Positions 34,860-45,436 of a DNA stretch of 64,000 bases are shown here, piece by piece. The position numbers and the translations under genes are program-made. The stretch is from Dolomedes plantarius. Lineage: Eukaryota; Arthropoda; Arachnida; Araneae; Dolomedidae. The notes under the pieces were generated by a model that was not told the DNA's origin, made no database searches, and saw only the letters and a list, made by a program, of their open reading frames with translations. Position 1 is the first letter of the stretch, and each line of letters opens with the position of its first letter. The stretch covers positions 236,087,622 through 236,151,621 of the forward strand of contig OU015490.1 of NCBI GenBank assembly GCA_907164885.2, in the 5' to 3' direction.

Positions 34860-35250
34860 ACAATAATTTTTACCTATGATAGCAAGAACGTAACTACAAG
34901 TACGCCAAACATTCGCTTCTTAGCTTGATTCAATGTACAGTTCCTGCATAGATTGTACAATAAATAAATTAAGGAAATAAAATGTTTTTTGTTGATTTTA
35001 AGAAAGCTTTACTAGACTTACCAATTCTTTGTTGAGAAATTACGTAAAACATCTTTTTATATTTTTTATGTCTTGTAAACAATACTCTGTAATTTTGTTA
35101 CAAAATACAGTTTTTTATCGTAATAAATGGTAAGTGGGCTTAGTTAAGGATTTTTTTCTTATTACCCATATTACCCGGATTATCTAGATTTTTTATTGTC
35201 CAGATTGCTTATAGTCCCAGTTAGTCCGGATAAAAAAGGTTTTACCGCAA
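34860..35250 (-). mobile_element. Tigger-type MITE, incomplete inverted copy
   Basis: Same family as 32234-32702 in the opposite orientation. The end near 35248 (complement GCGGTAAAACCTTTTTTATCC) is kept and the other is lost at ~34860. Confidence 0.75.
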
Positions 35251-35475
35251 TTCTAAAATTTTGTTTTAAAAAATGTGTAAGCCTTTTCTATATATCTGCT
35301 GAACCAACAGTTCTGTTTTGATATTTTTTTTCCCTTTTCTACACAAGTAAAAGCTTCGAAATAATTTGTCATCAGAATTTATTCTTTAAAAATTTGCAAT
35401 CACTTTGATGGGCAAAAAAAAATTCACTTTTTTTCTCAATCATTTGCACTTGACGGTAGATATTTTCACAACTTT

Positions 35476-36440
35476 AGATCAGGTTCATGAATCCATATAT
35501 CCTCAGTAGGCCCATAAAATGGCAAGGATCGATAATAAAATCCTTCCTAGATAAGTTGGGGAGATCTCCAAGTACTCTGGATAAAAGATTTCCTTACGGG
35601 ATATGCCTCCAGATAAGTAAGAACCGAAGAAGTTGGTGAACTTTCAGCGGTACCCTCCTTTGCTAGGTTGTCAGCCTTATCATTACCAAATAGGCCCACA
35701 TGAGAGGGTACCCACTGCAAATTAATATAATGGGTCAAAGAGAAACGATCTAGCTGGTGCAGGAGCTGAGTTGTTGTTGTTACCAATCCCTCCAGATCTA
35801 GCGGTACTAGATCAGGTTCATGAATCCATATATCCTCAGTAAGTCCATCAAATGGCAAGGATCGGTAATAAAATCCTTCCTAAATAAGTTGGGGAGATCT
35901 CGAAGTACTCTGGATAAAAGATTTCCTTACGGAATATGCCTCCAGGTAACTAAGAATCGAAGAAGTTGGTGAACTTTCAGCGGTACCCTCCTTTGCTAGG
36001 TTGTCAGCCTTCGCATTGTCAAACAGGCCCACATCAGAGAGGACCAACTGCAAATGAATATCATGAGTCAAAGAGAGACAATCTAGCTGGTGGAGCTGAG
36101 TTGTTGTTACCAATCCCTCCTGATCTAGCGGTACTAGATCAGGTTCATGAATCCATATATCCTCAGTAGACCCATAAAATGGCAAGGATCGGTAATAAAA
36201 TCCTTCCTAAATAAGTTGGGGACATCTCCAAGTACTCTGGATAAAAGATTTCCTTACGGAATATGCCCCCAGGTAAGTAAGAACCGAAGAAGTTGGTGGA
36301 CTTTAAGCGGTACCCTCCTTAGGTTGTCAGCCTTATCATTGCCATATAGGCCCACATGAGAGGGTACCCACTGCAAATTAATATCATGGGTCAAAGAGAG
36401 ACGATCTAGCTGGTGCGGGAGCTGGACAAGCCGGCTCTCG
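35476..36440 (-). pseudogene. RNase H fragment of a non-LTR retrotransposon, triplicated in tandem
   Basis: Three direct units (starts of the shared TCCTTCCTA at 35541, 35874 and 36201; periods 333 and 327). Each encodes on the minus strand a piece of retrotransposon RNase H: DLVPLD, then LQWVPSHVGLFGNDKADNLA with the usual His and final Asp, then EGTAESSPTSS and SFIQST before a stop. The units are diverged (the middle has VLSDVGLFDN). The third carries a small deletion (GGTACCCTCCTTAGGTTGTC). RT sequence is absent. The unit borders do not form one continuous frame. Confidence 0.8.
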
Positions 36441-37610
36441 GGGTCATAACGGGAAACGTTATAACTCCGAGTCCAATGAATTTCAGAATGTATTTGAATA
36501 TAGATAGACGTTTTTTTCTCCAACTATGAATCTAGGTAATATTGCTTCTAAGAAATACGCATCATGAAAAATAATATTGTTTCTTGGAAATATTTTATTT
36601 TCTAAACTGTTCCATGGACAAATAAATTCAAAAACTTTTCACACAAGTAAATTAATAAAAGTGATTCCCTATTCATTGCTAATTTTGATTATCTTTTTGC
36701 ACTTCATTGCAATTCTCCTTACAATAAACCTAAGATATAAATTTCGCACGCGATTTTGTACAGAAAGAAACGAAAATCGCCCGAGGGTTAAGGCAATAAT
36801 ATAAAAAAACACTTTTTTTTTTTTGGCGAATTCTGTGTACCGAATCCCCTTGATAAATATTAACGAGAATGAAAAAAATCCAAAGATTTATTCTCACATT
36901 CCATTAAGAAGGAAATTACTTCTAAAAATTACCCGACCACGTTCATATATGATTCTTAGCCCCAAAATCGTGTCATATAAATAAACACTAGACCTCCAGG
37001 GGGTCATCGCTCTGACTTTTAAAAACCATCACCTTACCCACACACGTGAGAGCGTACACGCTACGCTAACGTTCATTCATAAACAATAAATCCAGATGAG
37101 TAAGTCCCATTCATAAATGCGTGAGGTACGCCAATATAATTACTGGGAAATCTCCGTAAGTTAATGGAATATTCAATGAGAAAGGAAAAGACGCTTAAGA
37201 GAAGATAAACACGCAAAATCAGTAAATTTGTCTCCTTTATATACATGCATCGTAGAATATGTACTCGTTTGTCGTTCCCATTAAAAATCGCACGCAGAGA
37301 AAACTGTAAAACTATGCGAGAAATAAATACATCATTAAAGGATGATAGTGACAAGTAAATTAATGATGGTATAAAAATATCATCAACTAAAATAATCATC
37401 AATTTTTTCATAATCTGGGAGATATTTATAGCCTTTCTCATAAAAAAAACATGCTTTTAATAGTCGTAATTATTTCAGTTTCCATCCCCAGACTCATTTT
37501 AGATCTAAAACGAAACCTTTGGTATTAATTTTAGGAAACAATGTCATTTTACGTGTATAATTATTTTTTTCTGTACTTTTTCTAGTGAAAATTTGGTTTT
37601 TTTTTTCATG
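36441..37610. other. Unassigned interval
   Basis: 36441-36540 may still belong to the RNase H element. The rest is AT-rich with no recognised gene. Confidence 0.3.
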
Positions 37611-38250
37611 TCTCTATATATAAAACAGTTCCGTAACTGGCTGACATATAACGCACAGACCAAACCGCTAGACTTAAAGGGCTGAAATTTTGCATAGCAA
37701 TTCTTCTTATAGTGTAGGAATGCACTGAGAGAGATTTTTGAAAAATCCTTCTTAGATTTTTTTAAATTAAATTTTTAAGGTGTTTTTGTAATATTCTTTA
37801 AAGTTTGCATTTAAAATAATAATCTGAGGGTTATAAAATTTATATCACGCGAAAGATCATAAAAATTCCTTAAAAATGAGATCTTTTTCGAATCTTTGCC
37901 TCCATTTTCTGATTTTTGGTGAAATTTTAAAGATTAATTTTTAGACTTTTAGAATTTTAAGTTTTTAATTTTTAGAATTTATTAAATGCTGACCACGTGG
38001 TTTTTTACTTTAAACTAATTTTGCGTCACGTGCCTAACAACGAAATAAATTGACAAAAAAATATTTTGTTTTTCTTGCTAATACGGCAAACGATTCGACA
38101 TTACCCAAAAAAAATATTAAAATACAGTAAAAGAAAAGTTCCTCAAACTGTACTATATTCTTTAGTATGATCTATTAGATTTAATTTGAATATTTTCTTC
38201 TACATTATTTTGTCTATAAATATATCCGTTACGATTTTTTTATAAATATA
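37611..38250 (+). mobile_element. Non-autonomous Helitron fragment (copy B)
   Basis: Starts TCTCTATATATAAAACAGTTCC and follows the body of copies A, C and D. The CTAG 3' end is missing: homology ends in TA repeats at ~38245, where the DD41D element starts. Confidence 0.7.
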
Positions 38251-38984
38251 TATATATATATACAGGGTGTCTCAGTTAAACGTTTCAGAACTTCTACGAG
38301 GGGTAGGGTGTAACCTAACGACTCGAAATCATATACCAATGCGGGTTCTCAAATGCTTTTCTGACGCGGTAGATGGCGTTGTGCGAAAGTTTCGAGCATT
38401 CGTGCAGGGAATCGTCATTTCGCACAGTGACTCAGAGTTAGTAGGATGGCTAATTATACGAACGCAGAGTTAGGCGACATGCATTTGGTGTACGGGGCTG
38501 CAGATCGTAGTGGGCCAGCGGCACAGCGCTTGTACGCGGAACGATATGATATCCGGCGAGGCATATTCCCAGCCATAATTTCTTTGCAAGCCTGCACCAG
38601 AGGTTAGCTGAGACAGGTTCATTTCCAACAGCTTCCAGGGATCGGGAAAGAACAGCACGGACTCCGGGCATCGAGGAAATGAGCTATAGCAGGTACAGGA
38701 GACTCCCAGTATGAGTACGCGAAGTGTAGCGCACGCATTCGGGGTTTCAAGTTCCAGGATATGGAGGGTTCTCCGAGAACCCGACATGCATCCGTATCAC
38801 GTGCAGCGTGTCCATGCACTGCAACCGGATGATTATGCACCTCGTATTGCTTTCACACACTGGTACCTTGGAAAGTGTTCTACAGATCCCCTTTTCCCTG
38901 CTAAAGTATTGTTTTCTGATGAGGCATCCTTCAAAAGGGAAGGAATGTTGAACACGCATAACGCCCATTTCTGGGCGGAGGAGA

Positions 38985-38992
38985 ACCCGCAT
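38985..38992. repeat. 8-bp target-site duplication, left copy
   Basis: ACCCGCAT, repeated at 45078-45085 directly outside the other TIR of the hAT-like element. Confidence 0.88.
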
Positions 38993-39471
38993 TAGGGTGG
39001 GCCGAAAAACCATTTTTATTTTCTTTCCGAAACGGCTGGTTAAAAAAAGTTGTTACACTTACAGATAAGAAAAACAGTAAAAAAAATTTTCGAAAAAAAA
39101 ATATCTTCCGATGGCGCGTTCACTTTGAAATATTGAAAGAAATAAGAAAATAAATTTTTTTCAGCAGTTTTTTCAAAAGCTCTAATATAACGCATTTCAA
39201 ATGCAATAGTTAGCAATGTATAGTAAAAGGGTGTTAAAAGACAGGGAAACATTTATATATATATATATATATATATGTTTAAAACCTTTTTTGTACAAAA
39301 AAAAACATTCAAATGTACCATTTTAAAAAAAACGTATTTTCATAAGATTGCTGCAAATGCTGTTTTTACTGTACTTTTTACTTTCGTCGTTCCTATTATG
39401 CCACATTATTGATTGTTGAACTCAAACACATTGAAGGCAGCTTTTAAAGAAAATTCCGGCATAACTGACCT

Positions 39472-41286
39472 TCACAACAGGGTGCTTCTTATGTAGCCAT
39501 CTCTAGCTTCAGTACCGCTCACCCTTTGTCTAGCTTCGGTGACAAGTTTGCCGCAACACTCCACAGCTTGGGTGTGACATGGAAATCTATTGAAGTCTGA
39601 AATCAATGGTCTGCCAGTTTTGATCATATTTTCTATTTCTTCATCCGGTACATTCCTTATCAAAGGTGGCGGGGTGACATTATAAACATTCAACTTAATC
39701 ATGTCAATGTAATCCATCGCGTTGAAGTCAAGTGTTGGCACTCTAAAGTCTCTAATCGTTTTCCCCTTGCAATTTACCCGAGCTTTTGAGAACTCAACGT
39801 AATCCCAGTTCTCTCACGTGCTGTCTTTCGTTCATATCCATAGCCACAATTAAATTTTCGGGGTGTGCAAAATATTAGTTTCGTTCTATTAGTGGGTCGA
39901 TTATTTTTCGCAAATGTTCAGGGAGGAATCGTGTTAATCTGATTGTCTCAAACACAATCTTAGGATCTTCAGAAAAAAAACCACTTGCTTTGATCTGGAA
40001 CCACAATGGCATGTAACAGTGTAAAATGAAGTACACCAGCTGCTTCAGTTCATCGGAGGGGTTTTCTTCACTGACATATAGTCTGAGTACTCTATTTGCT
40101 GATGTTACCCATCGTGAATGTACTAATGGACCTGGTTCTCGAGCTGCCAAATCTGCTGGGCATTGGCCAAATTTGATTGCTGCGGAAATATCTAGGAGAT
40201 ACAGCTGATCTTTGCTCAGCTATTTCTTGTCGGCATTAGGAATAGTTCAGTCAATAGATAAAAAATCTGAAACAGGAAGTTTTATACAGGTTCTCATTTT
40301 TTGACCAACTTCACCACTAAAGGATGATGGTACTGCAGTAGCTCCGTCCAAGTGATGGAAAAGATGTCTGAATGGTAGCTAGTTGAAATGTAGGTGGCAA
40401 ATACACCATTGCAGTGGTATACCAACTTTTAGATCGATTTGACGAATGACACCATTTCTCCAGCCAGTGTTAGTGCCCTTTCCGTCACTTCCAATTAAAT
40501 CGAGCTCCTCCAGAAAAATATTCAGTTTAGCCAAATGTGTAACAATTGCCACAGCAATGTCTTTAGAAAGCCCAGTAGTGGGTGAAACGTGGCAAAGGTA
40601 TTTTTATCCTGGTTCTTGAACCAAGGAATAATGTTTTCCTTTTTAGATCTGACGATAACGTTTAGAACCAACCATTTCAATCACCACAGTCTCATCCTTC
40701 CTGCCATCAAAGTAAAGACCCACGTAAATGTTCATTAATAGCTTTGGACTGCAAATGGTGTCTGTTACAAAATTTTTCTCTTCTCAATTTGTTCTTGTCG
40801 ACAACACGAGACAAGTCTTATGGTGCCGAAGTCTTGGAGCACACTAGACGTAATCACGGCTGTAGCGCGGTCTGATACCCCATGCCGATCACTTGCCAGA
40901 GTTGTTGCTTTAAGTTTTATCCTCATTTGCCTGGGCTTAGATGTTTTCAGTTTTCTTTCATCTGGTTCGAAAAGATCATCTCTTTCAGCGTCACTCTTAT
41001 AGTTTTCTTCTTCCTGTTCATTTTCGAACAGCTCATGCTCAGTGGTTTCTTTACATTTATACCCACTTTAGCTCGAAGTACTTTCACCTTGGTTTATTTT
41101 ATAGTAATAAGCCAACAAGGTATTTATACGCTGCCTTTTCTCCAATTTTTGTGTTTCCAGTACGTATACAGACCCTGTTTTGCCCAAATTGTACTTTCTT
41201 TGACGATATATGAATCTCAGTTCAAGAACTCGTATCTTTTTGGCTTTTTCGCACTGACACTTTAAACTTATTGAATACACACACAT
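39472..41286 (-). pseudogene. hAT-like transposase, decayed and of a divergent type
   Basis: Reads on the minus strand from ~41286 down. An N-terminal basic region is followed by a stop and an acidic linker (HELFENEQEEENYKSDAE), then TTLASDRHGVSDRATAVI. The catalytic region follows: LYFDGRKDETVV (candidate first Asp, near 40707), LIGSDGKGTNTGW (second Asp), CICHLHFN then LPFRHLF (CxxH-like), and VHSRWVTSANRVLRL (Arg-Trp block). The order D...D...CxxH...RW is that of hAT transposases. The C-terminus has FNRFPCHTQAVECCGKLV and EARDGYIRSTLL, which is not the usual hATC dimer signature. Four in-frame stops from ~40550 to 39875 plus frameshifts make it inactive. Similar uncharacterised proteins exist in other invertebrates, from memory. 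Confidence 0.75.
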
Positions 41287-41809
41287 ATCCGGGTTTTCTT
41301 ACAAGTACATTCCCAAAAAAAATAGGGAATTTCCATACGGCTACATCAAAAAGAAGCGTGGAAGAACGTCTTATTGCAATCCTTCAAAATATGGCTTTTA
41401 CGCTAGTTTTTAAGGCAATGCGCGAATACTACTTAATATTGAATAATCAAGGGTTTTAATTTTTTTTTCACGTACTATTAGCTTTACCCTACACAATCTA
41501 AACTAGCGCTTTTCAAATTTCAAACGTTTGAGGGTTTCAAAAAAATTGGAAAATAAATCTTCATATTCTTATTTTTTTCACAACTTTGAAGTGAATGCGC
41601 GATCGGGAGATATTATTTTTTCACAAAATTTTTTTTACGGTTATTTTTTATCTATATCTGTAACAACTTTTTCAAATAAATAATCCAACAGAGGTAGATA
41701 AAAATAATACGAATATAGACAAGAAACAAACAGAAATCAAGCACTCTGGGCATCCACGCACCAACGGCAAGATTCTGTATAAGTGCCGGAACTGAACCAT
41801 AAAACGACA

Positions 41810-41861
41810 GAGGTAACCGACAGGTCTCGTCATCAGGGAGCCTGACCATATCAGTTACCTC
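41810..41861 (-). other. Conserved 52-nt structured segment, left arm
   Basis: The complement of the segment at 44690-44741, identical in the paired part. GAGGTAAC and GTTACCTC form an 8-bp closing stem around a 36-nt interior containing CCTGATGACGA. Confidence 0.5.
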
Positions 41862-42664
41862 AAGGGGAACTTTCTGAATAGGATGCAGGTAAGCCCAAAA
41901 AACATCCCAAGGCCCCGAGTCCCCCAAGGAAGCAATAAGTCAAAAAGAAAATGAAAAGACAAACACAACATACAGTATGGGCTCAACGCACCTTACATGA
42001 AAGCACACAAACAATCCTAATGCAAAGTAAAAGATGCGTACTCACCCCAATTCCGTAAGTGACGGTTATGGCGAAACAGCAGCCAATTCTATCCTAAAAG
42101 TTACGTCATTGTAACATTACTATAGCGGCACCCCCCTTTACAGCTTAACCAAATAAAAACACAAATACTATTCTAAACATCTTTAAAAATTCCTGAGGCG
42201 AAATGCCATTTTTTTAAAACTTTTAAATTGCCGAAATTTTTAGGGAAATCGTTTTTTCTTAAGTTTTCCTGGAAAATGCTACATGCCTCCAAAAAATCCC
42301 CAGCGTCGTTACATATGTTTTTTATTCTGTAAAGTTGAGAGTAAAAAATATTATAATAAATTTTATAGTTTAAGTTGCTATGGAAATTGGTAAACGTAAC
42401 AGCCTCGAAGTTAAAATCTAACCTTTTATCATATATCCCTATTTTTATTTCTCTATTTTGAATTTTAATTTTTTAAATCCAGATAAGTCGCACAAAGATT
42501 ATTATCGTTAGTCCGGTTTAAAGTTAGTTCCTTTGGGTAGATTTGATTAAGAAATTCCAAATCGTTGCAGTTAAAAATTATAAGGTCATCAATATATCTA
42601 AATCCGGTAACATTATTTGAGTTAAGAAATTTAGTTTCGTAAAAATGTAAGAATAGGTGCTAAT

Positions 42665-44095
42665 TTGGATGCTAAGAGGGGAAGGGATGTAGGGGTAGAG
42701 TACTGTACTATTAACTTTCTAGATAAAGATTTCGAGTATTTAAAACTACCTACTATTGTACATAATAATTCTAAATTATTACCAATCAAGGATTGTGGGA
42801 AAATCTCTATTGCTTTTAAATATCAAAAAACGTTAAGGGACATAATCTGCAACTATAACTTTTATAGTCATTACTTAGGCAAAATTTCTAATGCCGATTG
42901 TAATTGTCATATTGAGGAGTTTAAAAACTTTGTTAATCCAACTTCGGGGCATATTGTAACAGGGGATCTTAATATTGTTAAAGATGTTAGGTTGAGGGAA
43001 GTTCTACGTAAGGGCTCAAAATTTAGGGTAAGAAATAAGGTAAATTTAAAGCAAATTATAAGTTCTATCACTAAAGATTTGGATTATTGTATAGTAAAAT
43101 TAGCAAGGAAGTACAATTGGCCTATCGAAGGTTTTATGGAGTGGAAGGTGCATATTTTACAGGATATAAAAAGGAATTATGAAGAGTGTGGTATGGAGGA
43201 CAAGAGGGGTTTCTTTCTAAACAAAGTTCTATACAGTAAAATTAAAAGTTTAAAAAATAAGTTTATTATTACGGTTGTTGATAAGGCTGCAAATAACTTC
43301 GGTTTTATGTGTAAAGATTATTTTAAGCAGTTAATTTCTAGGGAATACAACTCAAATAATACCTATCAAAAAATTAACCTTACCAAAAAAGAAATAGATA
43401 ATAGGATTTTAGCTTTTATCAAAAAATTTAAGTTTAAGATTAATAGCATAAAATACCCTTACCTGTTTCCTACCATAAAATTCCATAAAGTACCTATTAA
43501 ATTTAGGTTTGTTACATGTAGTACTAATTGTTATAACACTTTGTTCAGTAAAAATTTCTTTAGCTATTTAAAAATTATTCTAAATAAAATTAAGGTTACC
43601 GAAAATAGCTTTATTATAAATAATAACCAGGATGTTCTACATTTTTTAAAAAGTAAGAATATAGATAGCATATACACGTTTGATTTTGAAAACCTGTTTA
43701 CCAGTATTCCGCATGATAATTTAATGATTATCTGTTCAGAAATTTATGATGCTTATTTAGATAGTACTTTAATATTAAAAGGTGACTGGATTGATTTATG
43801 TAAATTTAATATTTTTGAAAACTACCTCTTTAATGGCTTATGTTTGTTTAAACAGATAAAGGGTATACCTATGGGTAATAGTTATTCTAGTGCATTTGCC
43901 TACCTATTCTTACATTTTTACGAAACTAAATTTCTTAACTCAAATAATGTTACCGGATTTAGATATATTGATGACCTTATAATTTTTAACTGCAACGATT
44001 TGGAATTTCTTAATCAAATCTACCCAAAGGAACTAACTTTAAACCGGACTAACGATAATAATCTTTGTGCGACTTATCTGGATTTAAAAAATTAA
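42665..44095 (+). CDS. Penelope-like reverse transcriptase, open for 476 codons (5'-truncated, frame break at end)
   Basis: An RNA-dependent DNA polymerase. No endonuclease domain is visible. Motifs in order: ITVVDKAANNFGFMCKDYF (~residues 200-218), YLFPTIKFHKVPIKFRFV (~263-280), YTFDFENLFTSIPHDNL (~338-354), FKQIKGIPMGNSYSSAFAYL (~393-412) and the catalytic RYIDDLIIF (~431-439). The order VVDK / P-K-HK / SIP / QxxGIPMG / RYxDD is that of Penelope-like RTs. After the stop at 44095 another frame carries on (REIKIGIYDKRLDFNFEA), so the last ~70 codons are displaced by an indel in an A-run. The first methionine lies at the truncation point and is probably not the native start. No GIY-YIG motif is seen. 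Confidence 0.8.
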   Translation: MDAKRGRDVGVEYCTINFLDKDFEYLKLPTIVHNNSKLLPIKDCGKISIAFKYQKTLRDIICNYNFYSHYLGKISNADCNCHIEEFKNFVNPTSGHIVTGDLNIVKDVRLREVLRKGSKFRVRNKVNLKQIISSITKDLDYCIVKLARKYNWPIEGFMEWKVHILQDIKRNYEECGMEDKRGFFLNKVLYSKIKSLKNKFIITVVDKAANNFGFMCKDYFKQLISREYNSNNTYQKINLTKKEIDNRILAFIKKFKFKINSIKYPYLFPTIKFHKVPIKFRFVTCSTNCYNTLFSKNFFSYLKIILNKIKVTENSFIINNNQDVLHFLKSKNIDSIYTFDFENLFTSIPHDNLMIICSEIYDAYLDSTLILKGDWIDLCKFNIFENYLFNGLCLFKQIKGIPMGNSYSSAFAYLFLHFYETKFLNSNNVTGFRYIDDLIIFNCNDLEFLNQIYPKELTLNRTNDNNLCATYLDLKN

Positions 44096-44689
44096 AATTC
44101 AAAATAGAGAAATAAAAATAGGGATATATGATAAAAGGTTAGATTTTAACTTCGAGGCTATTACGTTTACCAATTTCCATAGCAACTTAAACTATAAAAT
44201 TTATTATAATATTTTTTACTCACAACTTTACAGAATTAAAAACATATGTAACAACACTGGGGATTTTTGGAGGCATGTAGCATTTTCGAGGAAAACTTAA
44301 GAAAAAACGATTTCCCTAAAAATTTCGGCAATTTAAAAGTTTTAAAAAAATGGCATTTCGACTCAGGAATTTTTAAAGATGTTTAGAATAGTATTTGTGT
44401 TTTCATTTGGTTAAGCTGTAAAGGGGGATGGCGCTATAGTAATGTTACAATGACGTAACTTTTAGGATAGAATTGGCTGCTGTTTCGCCATAACCGTCAC
44501 TTACGGAATTGGGGTGTGTACGCATCTTTTACTTTGCATTAGGATTGTTTGTGTGCTTGCATGTAAGGTGCGTTGAGCCCATACTGTAAGTTGTGTTTGT
44601 CTTTTCATTTTCTTTTTGACTTATTGCTTCCTTGGGGGACTCGGGGCCTTGGGATGTTTTTTGGGCATCCTATTCAGAAAGTTCCCCTT

Positions 44690-44741
44690 GAGGTAACTGA
44701 TATGGTCAGGCTCCCTGATGACGAGACCTGTCGGTTACCTC
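44690..44741 (+). other. Conserved 52-nt structured segment, right arm
   Basis: GAGGTAAC...GTTACCTC closes a stem in the 3' region of the RT element. Inside lie GGTC/GACC and AGG/CCT pairings and CTGATGA, which resembles the 5' core of a hammerhead ribozyme. The GAAA half of that core is not found, so a ribozyme is not supported as read. Confidence 0.5.
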
Positions 44742-45077
44742 TGTTGTTTTATGGTTCAGTTCTGGCACTTATACAGAATCTTGCCGTTGGTGCGTGGATG
44801 CCCAGAGTGATTGATTTCTGTTTGTTCCTTGTCTATATTCGTATTATTTTTATCTATCTCTGTTGGATTATTTATTTGTTTTTTTCATTATGGGGATATG
44901 AAGCTTCTGTGCTATCTTCTATTGAAAATGTTTTCTTTGCAGGATATGTTTTATGTTAAAGTGAATTGTCTATGCTTGATTTTTAATTTTTGTTTATTTC
45001 TATTGTTTATATTTTACAACTTTTTTCAACTAGCCGTTTCCGAAAAAAAAATAAAAATGGTTTTTCGGCCCACCCTA

Positions 45078-45085
45078 ACCCGCAT
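45078..45085. repeat. 8-bp target-site duplication, right copy
   Basis: ACCCGCAT, identical to 38985-38992. Confidence 0.88.
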
Positions 45086-45436
45086 GCAATACGACGTCGT
45101 GCAGCAGAGTCGGTTTTCGGATAATGTTTGGACCGGTATTGTAGGGGATCACCTCATCGGACCTTACCTGTTGCCGAGTCGTCTAACCGGAAGTAACTAC
45201 TTGATCTTTCTGCAGCAAGTATTACCACAACTTTTGTGCAACGAACAGATTTCTGTATCGACGCAACGGACAATGCGGTTCCAACACGATGGAGCCCCTG
45301 CTCATTTCACCCGTAATGTTCGTAACTACCTAAACATCAGATTTGGCCAACAGTGGATCGGACGTGGTGGTTTCGTGCGTTGGCCTGCTCGGTCACCAGA
45401 CATATCATGTCTCGATTTTTATTTATGGGGGCATAT

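Larger units (their letters stand above)
41675..44880 (+). mobile_element. Penelope-like reverse-transcriptase element with inverted arms
   Basis: A main copy (42658-44880, plus strand) holds the RT and a ~780-bp 3' region. Head to head with it, 41675-42657 is a 5'-truncated second copy on the minus strand matching 43908-44880 over ~980 bp. It starts inside the RT at the codons for YLFLHFYE and includes the same frame break after LDLK. The arms differ by a few substitutions and by an 8-9-base indel (TTACCTGC near 41889). Inverted or partial tandem copies are a known trait of Penelope-like elements. Family placement is by RT motif order only. Confidence 0.72.
38993..45077 (-). mobile_element. 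hAT-like DNA transposon, 6.1 kb, containing a Penelope-like insertion
   Basis: The terminal inverted repeats of ~58 bp start TAGGGTGGGCCGAAAAACCA on both sides, with ACCCGCAT duplicated outside. A TAGGG-type end and 8-bp target duplication are hAT hallmarks. A degraded transposase lies at 39472-41286 (minus). The segment 41675-44880 is a separate reverse-transcriptase element nested inside, so the original hAT-like element was ~2.9 kb. Confidence 0.82.
38263..45436 (+). mobile_element. DD41D-family transposon, split by a hAT-like element
   Basis: The left end CAGGGTGTCTCAGTTAAACG is at a TA. The 5' half is 38263-38992 and the 3' half 45078-45436. Sequence between is a 6.1-kb insertion with its own TIRs and 8-bp target duplication. 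The right terminus is lost: homology stops at GGGGGCATATG near 45436. Confidence 0.88.
38456..45436 (+). pseudogene. DD41D transposase, interrupted
   Basis: The ATG at 38456 (MANYTNAELGDMHLVYGAA) opens the N-terminal domain. Frameshifts near 38560 and 38700 follow. A later segment, 38711-38992, has VLFSDEASFKREG (first Asp) and stops at AEENPH, where the insertion begins. After it, from 45078, coding resumes with IVGDHLIGPYLLPSRLTG, the second Asp in RFQHDGAPAHF, WIGRGG, and the third Asp in SPDISCLDFYLWGHM. 41 residues lie between the last two Asp. The final ~50 residues are missing. The catalytic triad is conserved, but the gene is dead. Confidence 0.88.

Noticed and set aside
37073..37441. 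122-codon minus-strand frame
   Set aside because: AT-rich, no domain, no neighbouring element; not distinguishable from chance.
40882..41265. Plus-strand frames of 127 and 90 codons
   Set aside because: They are antisense to the better-supported hAT-like transposase on the minus strand.
44711..44741. A complete hammerhead ribozyme
   Set aside because: CTGATGA is present but the GAAA half and a matching stem II are not seen.
44573..44959. 128-codon frame after the RT, repeated in the inverted arm
   Set aside because: It is in the 3' region of the Penelope-like element. The similar translation in both arms follows from near-identical DNA, and no domain is recognised.
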